Source: Chara braunii
Lineage: Eukaryota > Streptophyta > Charophyceae > Charales > Characeae
NCBI GenBank assembly: GCA_003427395.1
Contig: BFEA01000073.1
Coordinates: 3,483,558-3,508,776, forward strand
DNA length: 25,219 nucleotides
Direction: 5' to 3'
Shown: positions 8,934 to 17,699 of the stretch, in pieces
Layout: every line of letters starts with the position of its first letter
Position numbering within the stretch: the stretch's first letter is position 1
Program-made: the position numbers and the translations under genes
The notes under the pieces: model-generated
The model's input: the letters and a program-made list of their open reading frames with translations, nothing else
The model's database searches: none
What the model was told of the DNA's origin: nothing

Positions 8934-9287
8934 TGAGGTTGATGTCGTTACCGTGTTCTGATGTTGTCTTCATGGTCTTCGCGAGATAAGAGTGCCACGT
9001 GGCACTGCTGTGCGATCAGGATTATCATACTTGTTATCGTATACTGGTTGATGACGTGGAGAGGAAAGAAGCCCGGAGAAGAAGCGGGGTTTGATTGGAT
9101 TACTCTTGTGTGATCATTGATATTTCTTCCACCTTCTCCTATGTCTATTCCCCCTCCACTCTCTTCGTCTAATGGTAACGAGATACTGTTTCAGATAACA
9201 CTTCACGATAACTGGAGACTTTGTGCAGATCTGAGACTACTTGTGCTTTGAGGTTTGATGAGTATCTGCCAGACTGGGTTCATTACA
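8934..9287 (+). repeat. 5' LTR
   Basis: It begins TGAGGTTGATGTCGTTACC and ends GGTTCATTACA, obeying the TG...CA rule. It is the same length as the 3' LTR with no gaps. It contains GTGCCACGTGGCAC (8992-9005), a perfect palindrome around a G-box CACGTG that could bind plant bZIP or bHLH factors (inference). No clear TATA box was identified. Confidence 0.95.
8992..9005. promoter_or_regulatory. Palindromic G-box in the 5' LTR
   Basis: GTGCCACGTGGCAC is a 14-bp perfect palindrome with the ACGT core used by plant bZIP and bHLH proteins. In the 3' LTR the corresponding sequence (21830-21843) keeps CACGTG, but one outer base has changed (GGCAT for GGCAC). Confidence 0.5.
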
Positions 9288-9289
9288 AT

Positions 9290-9302
9290 TTGGTATCGGA
9301 GC
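9290..9302 (+). promoter_or_regulatory. Primer-binding site (initiator tRNA-Met type)
   Basis: TTGGTATCGGAGC lies two bases after the 5' LTR. The common plant LTR-retrotransposon site complementary to the 3' end of initiator tRNA-Met is TTGGTATCAGAGC, so there is one mismatch (A to G). Reverse transcription would prime here. Confidence 0.92.
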
Positions 9303-10421
9303 ATACTCCTTCATCGCAATATGCTGTCAGGTGCTGACGTAGCACCCAGGTAAGTGGGAGGTGCTGCATGTGCAGGACGAAACGAGTTTATGAACGCGCG
9401 CGGTCAATACCGCAGGTCTGGACATTGAGTACAGCACATGCATGAAGCCTCCTTTGAAGATGATGACGTGGCTACACTAAGGACTTCGAGATACCGACGA
9501 CAGCTTCGTTGGCAACAGGCTGACATGGCGCTGGTCCAGAGAGAAAGAAGTGTGAACGGGACCGTTGATGTGGCACACTGTCTACATGGCATGATGTGGA
9601 ATGCTGATGTGGCATTCTGGCAGGGCATGGTTTGACGTGGCACATCTCTGTTGCGAGTATCTGCCGATGATGCGCTGAGCTGACATGGCATGCCAGTGTT
9701 GTGTGTGTTGCAGATATGCATTTCTGACGTGGCATCTCCCCCCTCGTAGACCTTTCGGTCCTTGACGCTGACGTGGCAGACTCCATAGAGCTGCTGCGTT
9801 GGCATGCCAGGGGTGACACATGGCATGCATAACACGCTGCTGTGGAGGAACTGTTGAGTGTGCATTGGTGTGCCTGCAGACAGTACGGCTTCACGATTTG
9901 CTGTAGTGTCGACTGCTGGCCCTTGTGTTTGGTTGCGGCAGATGATACAGCCGTACGGAAAGTAAGCTAACAATTGATTGTTGTGTGTTGGCTGACTTAC
10001 TCACCTGTTGGTTGTTCTGTGGTTGCTGTCCATACTCACAAGTGTGCTGTTGTCTTGATCACACTGGCTGTGGCTGCGGTACCTGTGCATTTGCTGTAGG
10101 ACGTCATCTAGAACAGACAGCAAAGATAGGATTAGAAATTAATTGAAAATTTGTTTCTTCTATCGGCTTCGATTATTTCTTGCTGTAGAAGTTGCATGTG
10201 TCGTGGAATTTACTTTTGTGAAGTTTTGTCTTTAATTTTATTTATTATTGTGTGGCATTCACACGTTGGAGAAAATGTCTCACCTCTGGAGCTCTCTGCA
10301 TCTCTCTGTCTTGACTCGTTTCCTTCCTCACTTTTTCCATCCTGTCTCCCTTACCTTCTTCACTGATGAGGAGGGAAGTGTGATTAAAAACCGTTGACAG
10401 ATTGATAGCAGACGGCAAGAG
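9303..10421 (+). other. Leader between primer-binding site and gag, with TGACGTGGCA-like repeats
   Basis: About 1.1 kb without a convincing ORF. From about 9460 to 9830 the motif TGAYRTGGCA recurs irregularly, for example near 9463, 9567, 9608, 9634, 9681, 9725 and 9769. TGGCATGCCA palindromes sit at 9686-9695 and 9800-9809. Related strings form the 31-bp minisatellite at the other end of the element. ORFs here (for example 9404-9973 minus) are rich in Cys, His and Ser because of the repeat and look non-coding. Confidence 0.7.
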
Positions 10422-11072
10422 ATGCTGGGCCGTCTGCATCAGTTGATCACTGACTTACATGCCGCTGGTGCCGAAGTTGAACAGCAAGTGCGCAGCCAGT
10501 TCGATTTGCGAGCAGCAGAAAGCGAACTTGAGAAAGCTGACACGGCTGTTCAGATGATGGAGGCCAGCGCTCATGTTCAGCAAGTCATTATTCAGAGCCG
10601 ACAGGCTCTGGATAAGATTGTTATTGATCAGCTGACGCAGATCACCAATAGCGGGGTCAAAAGAAAAGAACAAGGGGAACAAAGTGAGAAGAAGGAACAA
10701 GCACCATTGTCGGAAGAGATCATGATGCATAACATCCGACAACTGGAAGATGTGCTGACTGAAGAGAGAAGAAAGATGGAAGAATACCGGAGGATTAAAA
10801 TGGAAAAAGAACAGCAGAACAGAAAGGTGGAATAAATAAAGCAGAAATTCCACTGTGAAGAAACAGAAATGGATCTTGCATCCGTTCTTCACAATCTGAG
10901 GGCTTACCTCGCGCACCTCGAGTTGAAGATTGACAGTAACACCGCGGCCCTTGAAACTATGTCTAGAATGATCAAGGGAAAAGGTAAGATGTCAGTTGAG
11001 GAGGAGGCTAGGGGGAAAGGAAAGGTAGAACCCCAAGGAAAAATTAATGAAGGATGCAATGAAGGAAGCTGA
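10422..11072 (+). pseudogene. gag: Gag N-terminal region (interrupted)
   Basis: A frame opening at ATG 10422 runs 137 codons to an in-frame TAA (10833-10835). It resumes in the same frame to 11072, after which the coding frame shifts to that of the main Gag ORF. The translation is highly charged and Gln/Glu/Lys-rich with heptad-like spacing (residues about 15-60 and 90-135), suggesting coiled coils that would help particle assembly. The second part (from about 10869) has another helical stretch and then a Lys/Glu-rich linker. Whether this is the native Gag N-terminus or a separate upstream ORF cannot be settled. Its adjacency to the CCHC-bearing ORF favours Gag. Confidence 0.7.
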
Positions 11073-12129
11073 AGTGACGCCGGAGACGCCCGGGAGTTCT
11101 AAGAAAGAATCTGAGAGACCAGCAGAAAAGAAAGAAGAAGCCAAGAAGGAAGAACCGGTTAAGGAGGTAGAAAAACCGAAGAGAAAGGAAAAGGTGAAAA
11201 TGAAACTGCCGTTCACCTACAACAACAAGAAAGATGAAAACTTGTTGTTGTGGATCGCAGAGATCCAGACTTATTGCGGCACCGCTCCAGTTGAGCCTAA
11301 GAGTCAGGTGGCCTTCTCGACGTCATGTTTGGGAGGAGTGGCCAAGGAGTGGGTGTTGTCCGAAGCCAACGTTGGTTTCGAAGATATCAGTGAGCGGGCT
11401 AAGACCCCAAACCTCAAGCAATTTCTCCAAAAGATAAAGGAGAGATTCTTGGACAAGACGACGACCGATAAGGCCTTTGACGAATTCACCACGATAGGGC
11501 AGAAACGTTGGTCTTCCGTTGATGCATTGTCTCGTGAAGTGGACCGTCTTTTGCAAGTACCTGGACTGAATTTGCAAGACAACCAGGTCTTGTATATCTA
11601 CTCACGAGCTTTGCCCGAGCGAATTCGCGGACAGCTCGTGGCCGAGACCAAGTTTGGTAAGTACAACTATCGGCAGTTTCGCGATCTCGCTCTCCAACGA
11701 GAGCAGATGACCGTACAAGTGAAAGGTTCATATGCTTCGGTAGTAAAGTCTAGACCGGTCAGTGGGTACGGTAAGCGGGTCCGCCAGGACCACATGTTAG
11801 TTGTCTTTGATGGTGATACTGCGAAAAAGTTACCCCTCCACGAGTATGAGGGAGGAGGAGGTAATGGCGACAGCGAGTCCAGGAAGGGTGACATCGTTGT
11901 CGTAATGGCTAACAAGGGACGCCAAGGCCAATGGAAGAAGAAGAGGAGGCCACACTCGTTTCCCGAGCACCCCGGCATCGTGTTCGGGAAGCCCTGGGAA
12001 AAGATGGGGATGACACGTGAGGAATGGCAGTCCAAAATGGACAACCGCCAGTGCCTAAAGTGTGGGACCATGGGGCATGTGATAGTCTGGTGCCCACTAA
12101 TTCGTAACCCAAAAGTGAGCAGCCAGTAG
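11047..12129 (+). CDS. gag: Gag capsid and nucleocapsid region with CCHC zinc knuckle
   Basis: An open frame of 360 codons. Residues 1-55 are a Lys/Glu linker. Residues about 58-235 resemble the retrotransposon Gag capsid fold (hydrophobic/aromatic pattern with WIAEIQTYC near the start and LQREQM near 225). Residues 336-349 form CX2CX4HX4C (Cys336, Cys339, His344, Cys349), the nucleocapsid zinc knuckle that binds element RNA. The N-terminal boundary overlaps the previous frame by 26 nt (11047-11072) through a frame change. The 3' end overlaps the protease frame, with a -1 frameshift signal at 12108-12151. This is the best preserved ORF of the element. Confidence 0.9.
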   Translation: MKDAMKEAEVTPETPGSSKKESERPAEKKEEAKKEEPVKEVEKPKRKEKVKMKLPFTYNNKKDENLLLWIAEIQTYCGTAPVEPKSQVAFSTSCLGGVAKEWVLSEANVGFEDISERAKTPNLKQFLQKIKERFLDKTTTDKAFDEFTTIGQKRWSSVDALSREVDRLLQVPGLNLQDNQVLYIYSRALPERIRGQLVAETKFGKYNYRQFRDLALQREQMTVQVKGSYASVVKSRPVSGYGKRVRQDHMLVVFDGDTAKKLPLHEYEGGGGNGDSESRKGDIVVVMANKGRQGQWKKKRRPHSFPEHPGIVFGKPWEKMGMTREEWQSKMDNRQCLKCGTMGHVIVWCPLIRNPKVSSQ

Positions 12130-12151
12130 GAGTAGCATCTGCTCCTACTGG
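12105..12151 (+). promoter_or_regulatory. Predicted -1 programmed ribosomal frameshift signal at gag-pro
   Basis: The heptamer CCCAAAA (12108-12114) is in the correct X XXY YYZ phase for the Gag frame (codons AAC-CCA-AAA). An 8-nt spacer (12115-12122) follows. Then comes a perfect 10-bp stem, CCAGTAGGAG (12123-12132) with CTCCTACTGG (12142-12151), around a 9-nt loop. The -1 frame is closed by TAA at 12105-12107, immediately before the heptamer, and then stays open through the protease to 12563. The Gag stop TAG (12127-12129) lies inside the stem. All geometric requirements for -1 recoding to make Gag-Pro-Pol are met; function is inferred. Confidence 0.8.
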
Positions 12152-12563
12152 GTCGAGGGGTTTAGACCAAAGTAAAGGTAAGGCGCCTACAACCCCTTCT
12201 AACCCTTCAACTCTCAAGGCAGAGGATGACTCTTCTTCAGCCCGCCGTCCAGAGCACCCTGACACTGTTCTTTGCTCTGTCTCACTGGACGATTCCCTTG
12301 ATGAACTCGACAATAAACCCATAGCACTTTGGAGTTCGTGGGCTAAGAAAGCGAAGACTAAAGGTGGGCTAATGATCGCAGATATTGAGATTGCGCACAC
12401 ACGAGTAGGTGCACTGTTAGATCCAGGATCGACGCGGTCTTACATCTCAGAGAAGGCAATTCGAAAATTGCATCTGGGAATGAAGGTAAAGAATTTACCT
12501 CGACCTATCACGTCTATGTTGGCTGACAAGAGCATGATCACCTCAATACGTCAATTGCTTTAA
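12108..12563 (+). pseudogene. pro: Retroviral-type aspartic protease
   Basis: The -1 frame is open for about 151 codons from the slippery site. The first about 85 residues are a Pro/Ser/Asp-rich linker. The protease core then shows ALLDPGSTRSYIS (about 12405-12443), where the catalytic Asp is kept but the usual Ser or Thr of the D-S/T-G triad is Pro. The frame ends at TAA 12561-12563. Protease sequence continues in other frames, with the conserved ILGMDWH string at about 12649-12669, so at least two frameshifts follow. Between 12670 and 12870 the coding sequence is too decayed to follow. The enzyme would cut the Gag-Pol polyprotein, but this copy should be inactive. Confidence 0.8.
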
Positions 12564-12870
12564 ATGTTATTTCAGGACGAAGGAAAGAAAGAAGATTCTA
12601 CACGAGATATCCTTCCTAATTGAAAAGAACCTACCTGCCTTTTGACATGATTCTGGGAATGGATTGGCACGAGGAAGCCGACCCAGAAGTCAGGTTCAAA
12701 GAAAAGATTGTAAAACCGAAGGACGAGAAGTCCGACCTTTGAGCGATAAAGTTGTACCATAGGTCTGGCTCTGACTCTACCCTGTCTTTCTGTTGTATGA
12801 GTTAACCTTCCGATCGACTGTCTCGAAGAAGAAGTTGGATCAGGATATGATGATGATGCTCATTAAATGA

Positions 12871-13680
12871 GTAGTCAGAGTAGGTGAATGCTCCTCATCC
12901 TATCCTCATATTGAAAAACTTCTCGATGAATATAAGGACTTGCAGATTGACCCAACGGGAATCACCGAGCGTGTTATTAAGCACACGATCGAGATCATTC
13001 CCGTAAGCAAGATTCCCAAGGGTCCCATCTACCGAATGTCTCCCAGGGAACTTGAGGGTCTTCGAAAACAGTTGCAAGAACTTACTGAAAAGGTATGGAT
13101 TCGCCCCAACTCATTTCCTTACTGTGCCCCTGTGTTATTTGTGCCCAAAAATGAAGGTGAACTCAGACTATGCATTGACTATAGAGGGTTGAATTCCATC
13201 ACTGTGAAAAACATGGAACCACTTTCGCGCATTGACGACCTGTTGGACCAATTGCAAGGCTACAGGTACTTTAGCAAGATTGATCTCAAGTCAAGGTACC
13301 ACCAGATCGAGGTGGCTCCTGAGCATCAACACAATACGGATTTCCGAACAAGGTATGGTCACTACGAGTTCGTGGTTATGCCATTTGGATTGACTAATGC
13401 ACCTGCGACCTTTCAGAGGTCAATGAACGGATTGTTTCATCAATGGCTGGACCAGTTGGTAGTAGTCTATCTCGATGACATTTTAGTGTATAGTAAGACA
13501 CTAGAAGACCACGAGAAACATCTACGAATGGTTTTGCGAAAGTTGCGCGAAGGCATCTTCAAACTAAACCCGAAAAAGTTTGAGTTTGTTAAGCCTGAAG
13601 TCTTGTACTTAGGGCATACAGTGAATGAAGGACTTAGGCCTGAAGGAAAGAAGATTACAACAATTCGAGACTGGCCGTAA
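12871..13680 (+). pseudogene. pol: Ty3/gypsy reverse transcriptase domain
   Basis: The frame is open from 12871 to a premature TAA at 13678-13680. Counting from Met-equivalent codon 12940, motifs are: the PYCAPVLFVPK region (60-70), RLCIDYRGLN (76-85), catalytic motif A in KIDLKSRYHQI (Asp115; the usual Gly after Ser is Arg), MPFGLTNAPATFQ (147-159), catalytic YLDD (177-180) and the GIFKLNPKKFEFVKPEV/LGH thumb-proximal region. All three catalytic Asp residues are present. The stop falls right after DWP at the connection to RNase H, and the downstream RNase H frame continues in phase, so this is one nonsense mutation. Confidence 0.95.
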
Positions 13681-14199
13681 CCTAAGACTATAACCGAGTT
13701 GAGATCTTTTTTAGGACTTGCTAGTTACTACAGAAAGTTCGTCAAAAACTTCTCTGTGATAGCTGCTCCTATGAGAAGACTGTTGAAGAAGGAAAAATCT
13801 TGGTTGTGGGACAAAGATTGTGAGTCGTCGTTCAGAAAGGTAAAGCATGTTCTGACTCACTACCCTGTCTTAAACGTTGCTGATCCTTCTCTTCCTTTCA
13901 TCGTCACGACTGACGCAAGTCAGTATGGGATTGGGGCTGTGCTACAGCAGGACGACGGTAAGGGATATAAACCAATAGAGTTTATGTCCAGGAGACTTCA
14001 ATCAGAGAAAGTGGCCAACTCCACCTATGAAAGGGAGTTGTATGCCTTGGTCTCTGCACTAGACACCTGGAAACACTACTTGTTAGGGAGGCACTTTACT
14101 GTCTATTCCGATCATTCCACTCTGAAATGGATTAAGATACAACCTAGACTCTCTGATAAGTTAGTGAGATGGTCCGCTTTCATAGATACCTTTGACTTT
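13681..14199 (+). pseudogene. pol: RNase H domain, truncated by the nested insert
   Basis: In phase with RT after the premature stop. The connection motif SFLGLASYYRKFVKNFS is at about 13702-13752. The RNase H core has TTDASQYGIGAVLQQ (catalytic Asp), YERELYALV (Glu) and YSDHSTLKW (Asp). Recognisable pol sequence ends at FDF (about 14191-14199). Beyond this the frame runs into unrelated DNA and stops at 14274. The continuation of the same protein motif (the ADAL-R string) appears 5.1 kb downstream at about 19345. Confidence 0.93.
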
Positions 14200-14285
14200 C
14201 GCATGATGGTCCCACGCCAGGCTGAAACGCCAGTGTTGGGAAAGGAAGCGGGTATTGAAGGCGGGACCAGTTGAAACTATTTTTT

Positions 14286-14460
14286 AGGCAGGGAGCAAAG
14301 GCAGCCCCGTTCGCAACTATTCGCACAACCAGAATTGTGCATTGCGCCGACGCAAAGGCATGGAGCGAAGGCGACCGCGTTCGAAAGTATTCAGCTAGGC
14401 AAAATTGTGCGCTCCGCCGTCCATTCTAAAGCATTCGGTCAGGGCAAAATCGCGCGGTCC
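14286..14460. repeat. Degenerate 69-bp tandem repeat
   Basis: Units starting AGGCAGGGAGCAAAGGC (14286) and AGGCATGGAGCGAAGGC (14355), with a partial third (about 14420-14460), share GTTCG, ATTC and AAATTGTGC(G) blocks. Divergence is high, so they are older than the neighbouring GA modules. Confidence 0.65.
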
Positions 14461-14486
14461 ACCGCTAACGGGAAGCTTCCACGTGC

Positions 14487-14570
<84 letters not shown>

Positions 14571-14676
14571 ATGGTTCAGGAGACATGGTTGCAACCGTCG
14601 CTAACGGGAAGCTTTGGTGCGGGAACGTGGAAACGCGGCATCGGCCGGGACGGGTTTGCTGCTTTTGTCGACGTGC

Positions 14677-14707
<31 letters not shown>

Positions 14708-14772
14708 CATGGTTCAGGAGNCGTGGAAACGCGGCATCGGCCGGGACGGGTTTGCTGCTTTTGTCGACGTGC

Positions 14773-14803
<31 letters not shown>

Positions 14804-14926
14804 CATGGTTCAGGAGGTGTGAGGGGAGACGGGGCTGGAGCCGTCGCTTATGGAAAGCTTTGGTGCGGGAACGTGGAAACACGGCATCGGGCGGGAACGG
14901 GTTTGCTGCTTTCCTCGATGTGCGTT

Positions 14927-15011
<85 letters not shown>

Positions 15012-15020
15012 CATGGTTCA
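14461..15020. repeat. Higher-order minisatellite with embedded (GA)n tracts
   Basis: A compound unit recurs: CTAACGGGAAGCTT..., GGAACGTGGAAACRCGGCAT..., GGGTTTGCTGCTTT, GTGCGTTGGGA, (GA)n, then GCATGGTTCAGGAG. The GA tracts are at 14491-14569, 14681-14707, 14777-14803 and 14929-15006. GA length varies widely while the linker is conserved, which suggests replication slippage inside a tandemly amplified unit. Arg/Glu-repeat ORFs across the region are artefacts. Confidence 0.93.
14626..14816. other. Single N flanked by an exact 95-bp duplication (probable assembly join)
   Basis: The 95 bases before N 14721 (14626-14720) and the 95 after it (14722-14816) read identically, including a (GA) tract of exactly 27 nt in each. 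This is what an unmerged overlap between two contig ends leaves. A true tandem copy would usually differ in GA length, as the neighbours do. Confidence 0.85.
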
Positions 15021-15036
15021 GGAGGCGTCAGGGGTC

Positions 15037-15130
15037 GGTGTAGACGGGGCGGGAAGACCGAGGAAAGCTGTTGACACGTTTGGAGTGGGTTGGTGTAAAT
15101 GGGGTCGGAAGACCGAGGAGAGGTGTTCCG
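15037..15130. repeat. 55-bp tandem duplication
   Basis: GGTGTAGACGGGGCGGGAAG (15037) and GGTGTAAATGGGGTCGGAAG (15092) begin two units sharing GAAGACCGAGGA and a GTGTT/CTGTT end. They follow directly on the GA minisatellite. Confidence 0.75.
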
Positions 15131-15194
15131 GCGGATTCAGACATACGTGTACTACGTGGACATCGGGTTGGCATGGCTGACCAGGGTAATTTGA

Positions 15195-15370
15195 TGTTTT
15201 TTTTTGTTTTCCATTTTTTTTTCCCGCTGAACTTCGATGTCTGTCGAGAGAGAGACTTTTTTTCGACCAAGGAAATTTGATTTGAATTTTTTTTTTTTCG
15301 TTTTTTTTTTTCTGCTCGACTTCAACCATATCCTCTTATGTCTATCGAGAGAGAGGGAGAGAGAGATCAT
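15195..15370. repeat. Duplicated poly-T / ctCGACTTC / GTCGAGAGAGAG module
   Basis: Two modules each have T-runs, then a GCTGAACTTC or GCTCGACTTC string, then TGTCTGTCGAGAGAGAG or TGTCTATCGAGAGAGAG (about 15197-15256 and 15287-15367). This is low-complexity DNA of no coding value. Confidence 0.6.
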
Positions 15371-15637
15371 CATTGAACTGACTGGCCTCAGGTAATTCAG
15401 AAATATTTTATTCTGGTCATCTGATCGTATTTGGATTTGAACTCGGGTCTGTATTTCAACAGTTCATGGGTCATCTTCTCTCCTCCATTTACATGAGTTG
15501 TGTGCTGCGGTTTTTAACTTTTTATCCCATGTTGCTGACAATATTTCCCCTCGCACCGCTCTCTCTTGCTCAATTGTCTATCCATCCCTCCCATCAGTCT
15601 ACGATCCCCTTTCATCTCTTCCTCTCTCATAGCCAGG

Positions 15638-15710
15638 AAGCCTTTAGCTAAGTTGTTACAAACCCACGGACTGTCGAAATGTGGCCCTGAGTTTGAATCC
15701 AGCTGAAACA
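15638..15710 (+). other. Possible tRNA-derived SINE-like Pol III promoter
   Basis: TAGCTAAGTTG (15645-15655) fits the A-box consensus TRGYNNARNNG exactly. AGTTTGAATCC (15690-15700) fits the B box at 9 of 11 positions. The 34-nt gap is tRNA-like, and CCAC...GTGG between them could be an anticodon-type stem. The T-stem and acceptor stem do not pair well, so a functional tRNA is unlikely. Confidence 0.35.
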
Positions 15711-15949
15711 AGATGAACGAAATAAAATAGTTCTGAACTATCGCGGCAGGGGCAGTCCCATGATCGTACCTCAAGGCCGTCGCTCTTTTCGAAAAAGAAA
15801 AAAAAAAAGTCGGACTCAGGCTCGATGACGACACCTGTTACCCTTGAATACCGCTCAAGCTGAGGAACTCCAACTCCTACCCCATCAAACTCTTGGGATT
15901 GATTCCAGCAAAGCATCCAACTCGACCGGACCCACAACCTAAGAGGTCA

Positions 15950-16507
15950 TGATGGGGGAAGGTGATGATGGGAGGGAGGAGGTGGTCGGTATTCGATTAT
16001 AGATCGAGAAGCTGATCGCTGAAGGAAGACAGACATTAGGAATGATGACGGGACAGAATGGGACAGGAGGGAGAGGCGAGAGAGGAGGAGGAAGGGAGCA
16101 GCAGCAGAAGGAGGAGGAGGAGGAGGACGAGGAGGAGGGGAAGGAGGTGATGGGGGTTCGATTCATTAGCATTTAGCTCCTCGATTTTTTACTGTTGGCA
16201 AATACGATCGGATTGAGCGTTCGAATCTAGACTTATTTGTAGATAGGTGCAAGAAATCGAAATTGAACTGTATCTCTTGATCTTTGTTTCAAACATGTCC
16301 AGATTCAAGAAATTTAGAAGAGCAGTGCCGAAGAGAACGAGACAGGAGAGTGAAGAGAGAAAGGAGAGGAGGAGAGAGGAGAAAGATGATCAGAGAGACG
16401 ACGGTTCTGATGCCAAGGGGAGGATGAGGGGAGCGTCGAGGGGAGTTGGAATGTGGGATGCTTCCGAAGAGGGAGAGCCGTGTAGTGTGTAACACTCGGG
16501 CGCGTTC

Positions 16508-16559
<52 letters not shown>

Positions 16560-17250
16560 ATGCAGCAAGAGGGCTTTATTTGTGCACATCAATTGTCCAT
16601 TTCTCTCTTTTTCTTATCTAATAGTCGTCATTGCTTGGGTTTGTTTTTCTCCTTGACGTTGCTTCTCACATCCAGTATCCAATTCCACCTCTTGACCGAC
16701 ATCTGCCGGCGTGCCACAGGGCACACGAAGGCATGGGGTAGGAGGAAGGCCGAGGGAGGACGTGGAGGAAGAGGGGTAAGGAAGAGGGAGGAGGGAGGAG
16801 GAGGGAGAAGGATGAGTAGAGAAGGAAGGAGAATAAGAAGGTAGGATGACGATGACGACGAGAACAATAACAAAAAAAAGGCATGCCGATATGCCACGTG
16901 GACATTACAGGAGGCGAAAGGATAGAGCGGGGAGGAGGACGAGGAGGAGGGAGGAGAAAGGAGGAAGAAGGAGGAGGGAACACGAGGAGGGAAAAAGAGG
17001 AGGGAGGTGGATAATGAGGACAAGAACAAAAAAGGCGTGCCACAACATGAGGAGAGAGGAGGGAGGGAGAGGATGATAAGAATCATAGATCGCGTGCCAC
17101 AGAGGATGGAGGAGGACGAAGGAGGAGGAAGGAGAGAGAGAGAACGAGAGAGAGAGGAGGGAGGGACCGAGTGAGGGAGGCGAATCGTCCCCTTGGTCTG
17201 TTCCTTTTTGGAAAGGGAGGACAAGGTGATCGGAGTTCGATTATGGCTCA
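15950..17250. repeat. GGA-rich low-complexity region with recurrent CGTGCCACA and GTTCGATT strings
   Basis: Purine-rich (GGA/GAG) tracts occupy most of this span, with (AG)n at 16511-16558. GCGTGCCACA or a close variant recurs at about 16708, 16895, 17034 and 17089, each followed by GGA-rich DNA, suggesting an amplified unit. GTTCGATT occurs near 16151 and 17228. Long Pro/Ser or Arg/Glu ORFs here are composition artefacts. Confidence 0.8.
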
Positions 17251-17605
17251 ACAAATTGGGAACAATGAAGCAGGACAGTTTCGATGCTGATAATGTTACC
17301 TTCAGAGCATCGAATCACGCATAAAAAACCTGAAAAAAAAATGATCACTACGGACATGATCGTCCGTGGACAGCGTCGAGAGTCTTCAGAGTGGACTTAG
17401 CTGCGGTATATTTCTTGTTTTTTTTTTTTTTTCACAGCGTCCGTTTTGCTTTCTTTCGTCCCTTTCTTTTTCTTCGGAAAATGGTGCACTACTAATCGCG
17501 GCCGCCGGGCCTGGATTTGACTGAATTCGTCGATCGAAACAGAAAATCGAGATTGAACTGCGCTTTTGTATCTTTGCTTGAAAGACGTCCAAATTCTAAG
17601 TGATT
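16249..17605. repeat. Module pair about 1.29 kb apart inside the insert
   Basis: AAATCGAAATTGAACTG followed by ATCTTTGTTTCAAACATGTCCA (16253-16302) matches AAATCGAGATTGAACTG followed by ATCTTTGCTTGAAAGACGTCCA (17544-17593) at most positions. The pair flanks the GGA-rich DNA, so the insert may itself be a duplicated or terminally repeated unit. Confidence 0.55.
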
Positions 17606-17699
17606 GGCTTTTCCCATCCTCCCAAAAAAAAAAACCCAAAAAAAATGATTGCTCAGTGTTCATTCACCAATCGACATATACCCGACCCTTTTGTTCTTT

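Noticed and set aside
9404-9973. Cys/His-rich 189-codon minus ORF as a zinc-finger protein
   Set aside because: Cys and His come from the repeated TGGCATGC-type motif; there is no regular finger spacing and it lies in the leader of a retroelement.
11667-12400. Minus-strand ORFs of 134 and 163 codons opposite gag
   Set aside because: They are antisense shadows of the well-supported Gag and protease frames.
14335-15180. ORFs of up to 212 codons with Arg/Glu or Leu/Ser repeats
   Set aside because: Frames across (GA)n tracts; one even crosses the N at 14721. No non-repeat protein content is recognisable.
15638-15710. A functional tRNA gene
   Set aside because: A and B boxes fit, but the acceptor and T stems do not pair.
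15950-17254. Ser/Pro-rich 208-codon minus ORF
   Set aside because: Pure consequence of GGA/TCC low-complexity DNA, open in several frames at once.
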